Source: Vineibacter terrae
Lineage (GTDB): Bacteria > Pseudomonadota > Alphaproteobacteria > Reyranellales > Reyranellaceae
Direction of reading: 5' to 3'
Assembly: GCF_008039615.1 (NCBI RefSeq)
Contig: NZ_VDUZ01000005.1
Span: forward strand, 180,857 to 244,856
DNA: 64,000 bases
The position numbers were made by a program, and so were the translations under genes. Of the stretch, positions 51,233-59,341 are shown piece after piece; position 1 is the first letter of the stretch, and the number at the start of each line of letters is the position of its first letter. The notes beneath the pieces were generated by a model, which was given only the letters and a program-made list of their open reading frames with translations, was not told where the DNA came from and did no database searches.

Positions 51233-51418
51233 TCATTCCTTACAATTGAAAATCACGTGTCATTGCCGCGGTTGGCTGCGATGTTCAGCAACCGAAGCGT
51301 GCCCACTCTGTTGCAAATGCCGCCGACGGACGTCATGCGCAGACACACGGCATGCCGATTGCACGCCGACGGTCAGCCGGATGATGGGCGCAATGATGGA
51401 TCGGCTGATAGACTGTTT

Positions 51419-51435
51419 ATGGATTTTGAATCCAT
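51419..51435. promoter_or_regulatory. Inverted repeat before the hydantoinase operon
   Basis: ATGGATT-TTG-AATCCAT is a perfect 7-bp inverted repeat with a 3-base spacer, 32 bases upstream of the HyuA start. It differs from the palindrome at 51217, so the two divergent operons may answer to different regulators. Confidence 0.5.
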
Positions 51436-51467
51436 GTTACAGTCAAGCAGATCAACGGGGGTTATTG

Positions 51468-53546
51468 ATGCAGACGATCGGTGTAGACGTCGGCGGCACG
51501 TTCACGGACCTGGTGTTCTGCGACCTGAAGACCGGTCAGCTCGCGATCCACAAGGTGTCGACGACGCCGCATGATCCGTCCGAGGGCGTGCTGGCCGGCA
51601 TCCGCGAGCTGTGCCAGCAGAACCGCATCGACCCGGGCGGCATCCGCTACGTCTTCCACGGCACCACGACGGCGACCAATTCAGTGCTCGAGAACAAGGG
51701 CGCCAAGGCCGGCCTGATCACCAACCAGGGCTTTCGCGATATCGTCCATATCGGCCGCCACCAGCGCGTTGAGCACTACTCGATCATGCAGGAGCTGCCC
51801 TGGCAGTCGCGCCCGCTGGTGCAGCGGCGCTACCGCAAGACCGTGGGCGGCCGCCTGGCGCCGCCGACCGGGCAGGAGCTTGAGCCCCTGGACGAGGCTG
51901 GTGTGCGCCGCGCGGCGCAGGAGCTGAAGGCGGAAGGCGTCGAGTCGGTCGCGATCTGCTTCCTGTTCTCCTACCTCAATCCCGCGCACGAGCTACGGGC
52001 CAAGGCGATCGTGCAGGCCGAGATGCCCGACGCGTTCGTGACCACCTCTTCGTTCGTGTCGCCGCAGTTCCGCGAGTTCGAGCGCTTCACGACGGCATCG
52101 CTGGCGGCCTTCATCGGGCCCAAGGTCGAGCGCTACATCGACCATCTCGACAAGGCCCTGAGCGACAGCGGCATATCCGGTGATCTGCGGATCATGGCGT
52201 CCAACGGCGGCGTCGCGACGCCTGCCATGGTGAGCGAGAAGCCGACGTTGACCCTGCTCTCGGGGCTGGCGGCCGGCGTGCTGGGCGGCGCCTGGGTCGG
52301 CGAGCTGGTGGGCCGCCGGCGGCTGATCACCTTCGATATCGGCGGCACCAGCGCCGATATCGGCATCATCGTCGACGGCAAGTTCGCGGAGACCGACGCG
52401 CGCTCGACGTCGATCGCGGGCTTCCCGCTGCTGATGCCGATGCTCGACATCCACACCATCGGCGCCGGCGGCGGCTCGATCGCCTATGTCGATCGCGGCG
52501 GCGCGTTCCGCGTCGGCCCGCAAAGCGCCGGCGCCGTGCCCGGGCCGGCTGCCTATGGCCGCGGCGGCGACCAGCCGACGGTGACCGACGCCAACCTGGT
52601 CCTCGGGCGCCTCGATGCCAACGACTTCCTGGGCGGCAGCATGGCGCTGGACGCCGAGGCATCGCGCCGCGTCATCGGCGGCCTGGCGGCGCAGCTGGGC
52701 CTGCCGCTCAACGACGCGGCCGAAGGCGTGCTCACCATCCTCAACGCCAACATGGCCAACGCGATCCGCTCGCGCACGGTCCAGAAGGGCATCGATCCGC
52801 GCGGCTTCGCGCTGGTGGCGTTCGGCGGCGCCGGCCCGCTGCACGGCGCCGAGGTGGCGGCCATGCTGGGCATCCCCGAGGTGATCGTGCCGCCGCATCC
52901 GGGCATCACGTCGGCCGTCGGGCTGCTCACGACCGACCTGAAATACGACACCATCCGCACCCAGTTCCAGGTGTCGGACGCGGTCGATGTCGACCGGCTC
53001 AACCGCGACTGCCTGGACATGCAGGCCGAGCTCGCCCGCCAGTTCGAGGCCGACAAGATCCCGGCCGCGGACGTCACCTGGCAGCGTGTCGGCGACCTGC
53101 GCTATGTCGGCCAGGGCTACGAGCTGAAGATCCCGCTGCCGGGCGGCACGATCGACGCGGCAGGCCTGGCCGGGATATGGGACGCCTTCCACAAGGCGCA
53201 TGCCGCCGAGTATGGGCATGCCTTCGAGGCCAGCCCGATCGAGATCGTCAACGTGCGGGTCAGCGGCATCGGCGCCATGCCCAAGCTGACGCGGCCGCCG
53301 GCGCCTGCCGGCGGCTCGCTCGACGCGGCGCGCCTGCGCACCAGCGCCTGCGTCTTCCGTGTCGACGGCACCCTGAAGAGCTTCGAGACACCAGTCTACC
53401 AGCGTGCCAAGCTGCCGGTCGAGGAACGCTTCGAAGGGCCGGCGATCATCCTGCAGAAGGACAGCACGACCGTCGTGCCGCCGCGCACGACGGCCATGGT
53501 CGACACCTCGGGAAGCATCATCATCACGCTGGGAGACCGGTCATGA
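51468..53546 (+). CDS. hyuA: Hydantoinase/oxoprolinase subunit A (HyuA)
   Basis: 692 residues. The ATPase-like N-terminus TIGVDVGGTFTDLVFCDL, the hexokinase-type segments LITFDIGGTSADIG and GAGGGSIAYVDRGG, and ALVAFGGAGPLHGAEVAAML are all present, as in HyuA/N-methylhydantoinase A/acetone carboxylase-related proteins. With HyuB it would hydrolyse a cyclic amide such as a hydantoin or 5-oxoproline at the cost of ATP. It overlaps hyuB by ATGA. The exact substrate is not clear. The 302-base gap upstream holds two palindromes and no gene. Confidence 0.9.
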   Translation: MQTIGVDVGGTFTDLVFCDLKTGQLAIHKVSTTPHDPSEGVLAGIRELCQQNRIDPGGIRYVFHGTTTATNSVLENKGAKAGLITNQGFRDIVHIGRHQRVEHYSIMQELPWQSRPLVQRRYRKTVGGRLAPPTGQELEPLDEAGVRRAAQELKAEGVESVAICFLFSYLNPAHELRAKAIVQAEMPDAFVTTSSFVSPQFREFERFTTASLAAFIGPKVERYIDHLDKALSDSGISGDLRIMASNGGVATPAMVSEKPTLTLLSGLAAGVLGGAWVGELVGRRRLITFDIGGTSADIGIIVDGKFAETDARSTSIAGFPLLMPMLDIHTIGAGGGSIAYVDRGGAFRVGPQSAGAVPGPAAYGRGGDQPTVTDANLVLGRLDANDFLGGSMALDAEASRRVIGGLAAQLGLPLNDAAEGVLTILNANMANAIRSRTVQKGIDPRGFALVAFGGAGPLHGAEVAAMLGIPEVIVPPHPGITSAVGLLTTDLKYDTIRTQFQVSDAVDVDRLNRDCLDMQAELARQFEADKIPAADVTWQRVGDLRYVGQGYELKIPLPGGTIDAAGLAGIWDAFHKAHAAEYGHAFEASPIEIVNVRVSGIGAMPKLTRPPAPAGGSLDAARLRTSACVFRVDGTLKSFETPVYQRAKLPVEERFEGPAIILQKDSTTVVPPRTTAMVDTSGSIIITLGDRS

Positions 53547-55339
53547 ACGTCCACGCTGCCCTGCGCCCCAAGGCGGACGCCAAGACGCGGATCGATCCGG
53601 TGACGGCGGCCGTGATCCACGGCGCCCTGGAGAACATCGCGATCGAGATGGGGCACAAGCTCATGCGCATGAGCTACTCCTCGATCATCCGCGAGTCCGA
53701 GGATTTCGGCGCGGCGCTGACCGACGCCGAGGGCCGGCAGCTCTGCGAATGCAAGATGTCGACGCCGCTGCAGTCCGGGCCGATCCCGGGCTACATCCGC
53801 GGCATCCTCAAGATCATGGCGGCGCGCGGCGAGACGGTGCGTCCCGGCGACGTCATCATGCACAACGATCCCTATGGCGGCGCCAGCCACGGGCCGGATG
53901 TCGGGTTCTGCGTGCCGGTGTTCCTCGACGGCGCCCTGATCGGCTTCTCGGTGACCACGGCGCATCACCTCGACATCGGCGCGCTGTCGCCCGGCAGCTG
54001 CGGCATCGTCGATGCCGTCGACACCTATGCCGAAGGCCTGCAGTTCAAGGCCATCAAGGTGGTGTCCGAAGGCCGCCGCAACGAGGCGGTCTGGCACATG
54101 CTGCGTGACAACATCCGCGCCTCCGACCTGGTGGTCGGCGACATGGAGGCGCAGGTCAAGGCGGCCGAGATCGGTGCCGGCCGCTACCTGGCGCTGGTGC
54201 AGCAATACGGCCTGGCCACGGTCAACGCCGCCTACGAAGACCTTATGGATTACTCCGAGCGGCTGATGCGCGATGCGATCCGCGCCCTGCCGGACGGCGA
54301 CTACACCGCGACCACGCATTTCGACGGCTACCTGGACGATCCCGATCCGGCGCGGCGCGAGCTGCCGATCACGGCCACGATCCGGGTGCGCGGCGACAGC
54401 CTGGTCGTCGACCTCACCGGCACGGCGCCGCAGGTGCCGGACAAGCCCATCAACATGCCGCTGGAGGGCACCGTCGACTGCGCCGTGTGGCTCACGATCC
54501 GCTCGATCCTGCTCGACAGCGTCACCTACGGCAACATCCCGCAGAACTCCGGCCTGACGCGGCCGATCGAGATCATCGCGCCCAAGGGGACGCTGACGAA
54601 CCCGATCTTCCCGGCGCCCGTGATCGCGCGCTTCTGCCCCGGCAATGCGCTGGCCGACACGGTGATGAAGGCGCTGGCCCAGGCGGTGCCGACGCAGGTC
54701 TCAGCCGGCATCGGCAATCTGCGCGTGATCGCCTTCTCGGGCCTCAACGAGGGCAAGCACTGGGTGCACATGGAGATCCTCGAAGGCAGCTATGGCGGGC
54801 GCCACGGCCTGGACGGCATGGACGCGGTCGACACGCTCTACGCCAACACCCGCAACAACCCGATCGAGGACATCGAATCGCACCTGCCGATCCGGGTCGA
54901 CCGCTACGAGCTGCGCGACAACACGGCGGCGCCCGGCCAGTGGCGCGGCGGCATCGGCACGGTGCGCGAGTTCACCTGCCTGGCCGATGGCGGCTTCTCG
55001 GTCGAAGGCGACGGCCATCGCTTCCGTCCCTGGGGCTTCGACGGCGGCACCGACGGCCACACCGCGTCGCTCACGCTGGTCGACAAGTCGGGCGCCCAGA
55101 CGCCGCTGGTCTCGAAGGTGCCGTATCATAAGGTCAAGGCCGGCGATCACCTGGTGTCGTTCGGCCCGTGCGGCGGCGGCTACGGCGACCCGCTCAAGCG
55201 CGATCCGCAGGCGGTGCTGTTCGACGTGCTGGAAGGCTACATCTGCGCCGAGCAGGCCAAGACCGACTACGGCGTGGTGATCAGCGGCAAGTCGCTCGAC
55301 GCTGCCGCCACCACCGCCGAGCGCGCGCGCCGGGCGTGA
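53543..55339 (+). CDS. hyuB: Hydantoinase/oxoprolinase subunit B (HyuB)
   Basis: 598 residues with the HyuB hallmarks: AAVIHGALENIAIEMGHKLM, MRMSYSSIIRESEDFGAALT, VIMHNDPYGGASHGPDVGFC, TAHHLDIGALSPGS and FGPCGGGYGDPLKRDP at the end. It is the catalytic partner of HyuA, translated from an overlapping start. Conserved His and Asp residues in these blocks are thought to bind metal. A 32-bp inverted repeat follows its stop immediately. Confidence 0.9.
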   Translation: MNVHAALRPKADAKTRIDPVTAAVIHGALENIAIEMGHKLMRMSYSSIIRESEDFGAALTDAEGRQLCECKMSTPLQSGPIPGYIRGILKIMAARGETVRPGDVIMHNDPYGGASHGPDVGFCVPVFLDGALIGFSVTTAHHLDIGALSPGSCGIVDAVDTYAEGLQFKAIKVVSEGRRNEAVWHMLRDNIRASDLVVGDMEAQVKAAEIGAGRYLALVQQYGLATVNAAYEDLMDYSERLMRDAIRALPDGDYTATTHFDGYLDDPDPARRELPITATIRVRGDSLVVDLTGTAPQVPDKPINMPLEGTVDCAVWLTIRSILLDSVTYGNIPQNSGLTRPIEIIAPKGTLTNPIFPAPVIARFCPGNALADTVMKALAQAVPTQVSAGIGNLRVIAFSGLNEGKHWVHMEILEGSYGGRHGLDGMDAVDTLYANTRNNPIEDIESHLPIRVDRYELRDNTAAPGQWRGGIGTVREFTCLADGGFSVEGDGHRFRPWGFDGGTDGHTASLTLVDKSGAQTPLVSKVPYHKVKAGDHLVSFGPCGGGYGDPLKRDPQAVLFDVLEGYICAEQAKTDYGVVISGKSLDAAATTAERARRA

Positions 55340-55449
55340 TTTTTTCGGACCGCGGGCGTCCACGCCCGCATTGGCGCGCAAGCGCCAACTGTTTCGCTCT
55401 ACGCTTCGCTTCGAGCGATGCGGGCGTGGACGCCCGCGGTCCGAAAAAA
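55340..55449. repeat. 32-bp inverted repeat between convergent hyuB and SBP-like genes
   Basis: Arms 55340-55371 and 55418-55449 are perfect inverse copies, beginning TTTTTTCGGACCGCGGGCG and ending CGCGGTCCGAAAAAA. The 46-base centre contains a smaller hairpin (TGGCGC/GCGCCA). The element begins right after the hyuB stop and ends two bases from the stop of the convergent gene, so it is well placed as a two-way terminator. Confidence 0.88.
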
Positions 55450-55451
55450 GA

Positions 55452-56621
55452 TCACCCGTCGATGAACTCCTTCCAGCGGCGCACCAGATAGGTGTGCTCG
55501 TCCATGAAGGTGTTCCAAACCCGCACGGTGGACATGCGCTCCATGTGGGCGCCACCTTCGCGGGTCTCGCCGGGCGCGATGCAGGGCTGGCCGAAGGGAT
55601 CGCACAGCGGCGTCTCGGCCGGCCGGCCCTCGTACCAGTAGGCCCATTCCTCGGGCGCGAGATGGTGGCGGACGCGGTCGGGGAAGGTGGCGTAGTAGCC
55701 CTGGCGCGCCAGGCACGCGCCCGGCCAGCCGCCATGCCACCAGTTCAGGTAGGCATAGGCCGCCTCCAGGACGTCGCCGGCGGCGGCGGCCGAGATGCAG
55801 AGATCGGCGTGCCAGCCGCGGCTGCCCTCGCGCGGCGTGGCGATGCAGGCGGGCAGGCCCAGGCTCTTCAGCCGGGTCAGCGCCGGCCACAGCATGCTCT
55901 GCACGACAACGCCGCCGCGCTGCATCAGCCGGGCCGCGTCCTCGTAGTTGATCCAGGTGCCCTTGAAATGGCCGATCTTCTTCTTGCGGATCAGCAGGTC
56001 GGCCACATGGTCGATCTCCTCGATCGACAGATTGCCGATATCGCCGAACACGATCCCTTCGGCGGCCTCGACCGCCAGCGCCGCCTCGATGATGCCCAGC
56101 ACGGGGTGGGCCGTGATGGCGGCACGCCCGTGCCAGCGCGGATCGAGCAGCCAGCTCCAGCTCTCGGGCTGCGGTCCCAGGGTGTCGCGGATCGGCCGCA
56201 GGTAGCCGAAGGCATCGACGCCGTGGATGGAGGGCAGCATGGAGATGCGGTTCGACGGCGTGCGGCCCAGCCGGCCGTCCTTCTGCAGGAACAGCTTGTC
56301 GAACACCGTGGCCAGCGCCCGGCCGCTGCCGGCCGAGGCCATCGCCTTGATCTCGGCGCCGTGCGTGATGCGCTCGAGCTCGATCGCCTGCACCGCGCGC
56401 GCCGTCCAGATCAGGTCGATCGTGTGCCACTGGTGGTAGACGTCGAAGCTGTCGGGTCGGGTGACGGTGCGCTGCAGCCCCTCGATGCCGTCGATCAGCT
56501 CGAAATCGATGTCGACGTCGAGATCGCGCCGCGCCTGGGCCTGGATCGGCGGCGGCAGGATCTCGCTGCGCCCCACCACCCTGAGCCTCGGCGCACCCTT
56601 GCGGCGGCTGCGCGGCCGCAT
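55452..56621 (-). CDS. Binding-protein-fold protein without signal peptide (PotD/iron-type SBP)
   Basis: 389 residues resembling family 1 extracellular binding proteins of the polyamine or Fe(III) class: DFELIDGIEGLQRTVTRPDS, DVYHQWHTIDLIWT and later WHGRAAITAHPVLG, AYAYLNWWHGGWPG, PDRVRHHLAPEEW. The N-terminus (RPRSRRKGAPRLRVVGRSE) is basic with no hydrophobic segment. The ATG shares a base with the stop of the upstream GntR gene, so no longer start exists. The product is probably cytoplasmic, perhaps sensing a ligand for the GntR protein (inference). No permease or ATPase gene adjoins. Confidence 0.72.
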   Translation of the reverse strand: MRPRSRRKGAPRLRVVGRSEILPPPIQAQARRDLDVDIDFELIDGIEGLQRTVTRPDSFDVYHQWHTIDLIWTARAVQAIELERITHGAEIKAMASAGSGRALATVFDKLFLQKDGRLGRTPSNRISMLPSIHGVDAFGYLRPIRDTLGPQPESWSWLLDPRWHGRAAITAHPVLGIIEAALAVEAAEGIVFGDIGNLSIEEIDHVADLLIRKKKIGHFKGTWINYEDAARLMQRGGVVVQSMLWPALTRLKSLGLPACIATPREGSRGWHADLCISAAAAGDVLEAAYAYLNWWHGGWPGACLARQGYYATFPDRVRHHLAPEEWAYWYEGRPAETPLCDPFGQPCIAPGETREGGAHMERMSTVRVWNTFMDEHTYLVRRWKEFIDG

Positions 56622-57601
56622 CAGTGGACGCGGATCAGGTAGGGGGCGATCTCGGGCGCGCTGAACACCGACAGCACCTTCAGCCGCGCCCGGGCCCGCT
56701 GGTGGTCGGCATCCAGGTGATAGCGCAGCGCCGTCTCGGTGCCGGCGCCGTCCCTCAGGATCAGGTGGTCCAGCACCAGCCGATGCTCCATCAGCATCTC
56801 GCTCTCGTCATGCACGCCGATATAGGTGCCGAACAGCCGGTTGACCACCAGCGACAGCTGCGCCAGACGGGCCGCGTCGGCCAGCCGCCGGTTGCGCACC
56901 GGCTCGAGGCAGAGGATGTGCAGGTCCGTCTCCAGCACGTCGATCGTCGGCTGCGAGACGGCGGTGCGGTTGTCGAGCGCCTGGCGCACCCGCTCGCGCA
57001 TCTGCGCCAGCAGCCCGGCATCGAGATGGGGCAGCGCCGAGGCCAGCGCGCTGGGCTCCAGCAGGCGGCGCACGGCGTGCGCGTCGTCGAGCATGCGCGC
57101 GCTCAGCGGCCCGGCGATCCAATGCGAGGAGCGATCCTTGCTGATCAGGGCGCGGTCCTGCATGCGCGAGAGCACGTCGCGGATCACCGTGCGGCTGACC
57201 GAGAAATGATCGCCCAGCCCGGCTTCCGAGATCTGATAGGTGCCGAACGGCATGCAGTTCAGGATGTCGCTTTCCACCGTCTCGAAGATCCGTTCCCAGG
57301 TCGCCTGCGGCGATGGCGGCGACAGCGGGCCGGAGAGGTCGAGATCCAGCGCATGCAGGTTGAGGCGGATCGGCTCGACATCGCGGCCGGCGCCCACGAC
57401 ATAGCCGGTCTCGCGGCTATGGCGCAGGCGCCCTTCCTGCTCGAGCCGCGCCAGCGCCCGCTTGACCGGCGGCCGGCTGACGCCCAGCCGGTCGGCGACC
57501 GCGGCCGTGATCAGGCGCGTTCCCGCCGGCAGGCGGCCGCTGTCGATGTTGGCCGCCAGCAGGTCGCGGATCACCTCGTAGTAGGGCCGGTTCGTCGCCA
57601 A
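56621..57601 (-). CDS. GntR-type regulator with two winged helices and FCD-like domain
   Basis: 326 residues from TTG 57601 (GGAG upstream), longer than usual FCD regulators (about 220-250). The first winged helix spans about 5-68 (EVIRDLLAANIDSGRLPAG, GVSRPPVKRALARLEQEGR). A second spans about 100-165 (ETVESDILNCMPFGTYQISE, FSVSRTVIRDVLSRMQDRAL). An FCD-like all-helical domain follows (about 170-310). It overlaps the signal-less binding-protein-like gene, suggesting a shared task, and may regulate the hydantoinase or sugar-type importer operons. Confidence 0.8.
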   Translation of the reverse strand: MATNRPYYEVIRDLLAANIDSGRLPAGTRLITAAVADRLGVSRPPVKRALARLEQEGRLRHSRETGYVVGAGRDVEPIRLNLHALDLDLSGPLSPPSPQATWERIFETVESDILNCMPFGTYQISEAGLGDHFSVSRTVIRDVLSRMQDRALISKDRSSHWIAGPLSARMLDDAHAVRRLLEPSALASALPHLDAGLLAQMRERVRQALDNRTAVSQPTIDVLETDLHILCLEPVRNRRLADAARLAQLSLVVNRLFGTYIGVHDESEMLMEHRLVLDHLILRDGAGTETALRYHLDADHQRARARLKVLSVFSAPEIAPYLIRVH

Positions 57602-57619
57602 CCTGCTCCGCTCCCGGCG

Positions 57620-58606
57620 TCAGGCGCCCTGCACCGTCAGCACCAGCTTGCCCGAGACCTGGCGCGAGCCCAGCCGTGCGTACATGTCGGCGACGCGCTC
57701 GAAGGGGAAGATTTCCGCGATCGGCATCTTCAGGGTGCCGGCCGCGATCGCCTTCACCACCGCATCGACGCCGTCGCGCCACTGCCGCGAGGCGAAGTCG
57801 ATATGGCCGAGGTGGAAGCGCGTGAAGGTGAGCGACTTCGGCACCAGCCGGTCCCACAGGTTGGTATACGGCTTGCCCTCGGCCTCGCCGACGCTGACGA
57901 TGTGCCCCAGCGTGCGGATGGCCTCGAAGCTGCGGTCCAGGATGCTGGCGCCGGTCGAATCGACGACCTTGTCGACGCCCTTGCCGCCGGTCAGCGCCAG
58001 CGCTGCGGCGACGAAGTCCGCCTGCGTGCGGTTGACCACCTGCGTTGCGCCGTAGTCCAGCGCCCGCTGCTCCTTGCCGGCCGTGCCGACGGTGCCGATG
58101 ACGCGCGCGCCGGCCATCACGGCCAGCTGCGTCACCTGCAGGCCCAGCCCGCCGCCCACGGCGTGCACCAGGATGGTCTGGCCGGGGCGCGTGGTGCTGA
58201 CGGTGTGGAGGATGTTCCAGGCCGTCAGCGACTGGATCGGGAAGGCGGCGCCGACATCCAGGCCGATCTGGTCGGGCAGCCGGATCAGCCGCTCGGCCGG
58301 CACGACGCAGCGCTCGGCGAAGCCGCCGGCGCCCTCGCTGAACGCCGCGACGCGGTCGCCGACCTTGAAGCCCGTCACGCCGGGCCCCACCGCGGCGACG
58401 TGGCCGGACAGCTCCAGCCCGGCCACGATCGGGTAGCCCTTGGGGTGGGGATAGGTGCCTGAATGCATCATCGTGTCGGCGAAGTTGCAGCCGCCGAAGG
58501 CAACGGCGACCACCACCTCGCCGGGCCCGGCGCTGGGCTCGGGCACATCGGCGACGACAAGATCCTCGGCTCGGCCGTTGGGGGATTTCAGGACAATGGC
58601 ACGCAC
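57620..58606 (-). CDS. Zinc-free NAD(P)H:quinone oxidoreductase, MDR family
   Basis: 328 residues from GTG 58606 (MRAIVLKSPNGRAEDL). The medium-chain dehydrogenase fold shows GLELSGHVAAVGPGVTGFKV, VGDRVAAFSEGAGGFAE and the NADPH motif VHAVGGGLGLQVTQLAV. Zinc-ligand cysteines are absent, so it belongs to the quinone reductase (Qor) or enoyl-reductase-like group. It stands alone between the GntR gene and a cytidine deaminase gene. A GTG at 58648 would lengthen it, without support. Confidence 0.87.
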   Translation of the reverse strand: MRAIVLKSPNGRAEDLVVADVPEPSAGPGEVVVAVAFGGCNFADTMMHSGTYPHPKGYPIVAGLELSGHVAAVGPGVTGFKVGDRVAAFSEGAGGFAERCVVPAERLIRLPDQIGLDVGAAFPIQSLTAWNILHTVSTTRPGQTILVHAVGGGLGLQVTQLAVMAGARVIGTVGTAGKEQRALDYGATQVVNRTQADFVAAALALTGGKGVDKVVDSTGASILDRSFEAIRTLGHIVSVGEAEGKPYTNLWDRLVPKSLTFTRFHLGHIDFASRQWRDGVDAVVKAIAAGTLKMPIAEIFPFERVADMYARLGSRQVSGKLVLTVQGA

Positions 58607-58697
58607 GTTCAAACCATGACGAAAAGTGTTGTGCGGCCAGATAGGCACATTTTGCGCGAGCCGACCACACCTAACCGATGCCGTGCGCGCCCGGTCG

Positions 58698-59111
58698 TCA
58701 ATCGGCGCGCGGCAGGTTGTCGGGCCCGAACGACAGCGGCAGCAGCTCGCCCAGGGTCACGGTGCGTCGCAGGCCGGCGGGACCGCAGACATGGATCGGC
58801 AGCGTATCGGTCGCGAACTCGCGCAGGCGCTGGCGGCAGCCGCCGCAGGGCGTCACCAGCGCCTCGCCGGCGCCCATCACAAGCGCCTCGACGATGCGCC
58901 GCTCGCCGTCCATCACCATGGCGGCGATGGCCGAGGCTTCGGCGCACCAGCCCTCGGGATAGGCGGCGTTCTCGACGTTGCAGCCGGCATAGAGCCTGCC
59001 GTTGGCGCCGCGCAGCACGGCCCCGACGGCGAAGCGCGAGTAGGGGGCATGCGCCCGCACCATCGCCTGGCGGGCCAGCGCGATCATGTCGTCGGAGGGT
59101 GGCTCGGTCAT
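58698..59111 (-). CDS. cdd: Cytidine deaminase
   Basis: About 137 residues, normal for the short tetrameric form. The catalytic zinc site is visible: Cys and the proton-shuttling Glu in GWCAEASAIAAM (C-A-E), and the paired Cys in ALVTPCGGCRQRLREF. YSRFAVGAVLRGANGRLYAG and CNVENAAYPEG are the substrate-binding blocks. It converts cytidine and deoxycytidine to uridine forms in pyrimidine salvage. ATG 59111 follows a GTG at 59114; the ribosome site is weak. Confidence 0.9.
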   Translation of the reverse strand: MTEPPSDDMIALARQAMVRAHAPYSRFAVGAVLRGANGRLYAGCNVENAAYPEGWCAEASAIAAMVMDGERRIVEALVMGAGEALVTPCGGCRQRLREFATDTLPIHVCGPAGLRRTVTLGELLPLSFGPDNLPRAD

Positions 59112-59132
59112 CACTGCACCTGTATCTCGCGA

Positions 59133-59221
59133 CTGTCATCCCGAGCGCAGCGAGGGATCTCCCGCGAATGGCGCACCGTGCGTCCCTCGCAGGAGATCCC
59201 TCGTGACGCTCGGGATGACAG
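59133..59221. repeat. GTCATCCCGAGC-family inverted repeat, copy 4
   Basis: Arms 59133-59167 and 59187-59221 are inverse copies with a few mismatches (for example TCGTGACGC for TCGCTGCGC) around a loop containing CGCACCGTGCG. It fills most of the gap between the cytidine deaminase and exporter genes; the remaining 120 bases show no gene. This copy is the most decayed full-length one. Confidence 0.85.
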
Positions 59222-59341
59222 ATGTATCAGCGACCGGGGGTTCCAGGTACCAGTCATCGCAATGACGGTCGGTTCTGCGGGACCGATCCACAAGCTGCCA
59301 CACCCAAGACGATCGACAAACGCAAGCGGCGTTGGTGATAC

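Noticed and set aside
55340..55449. CRISPR-like repeat
   Set aside because: It is a single inverted pair, not a series of direct repeats with spacers. No CRISPR array was seen anywhere in the window.
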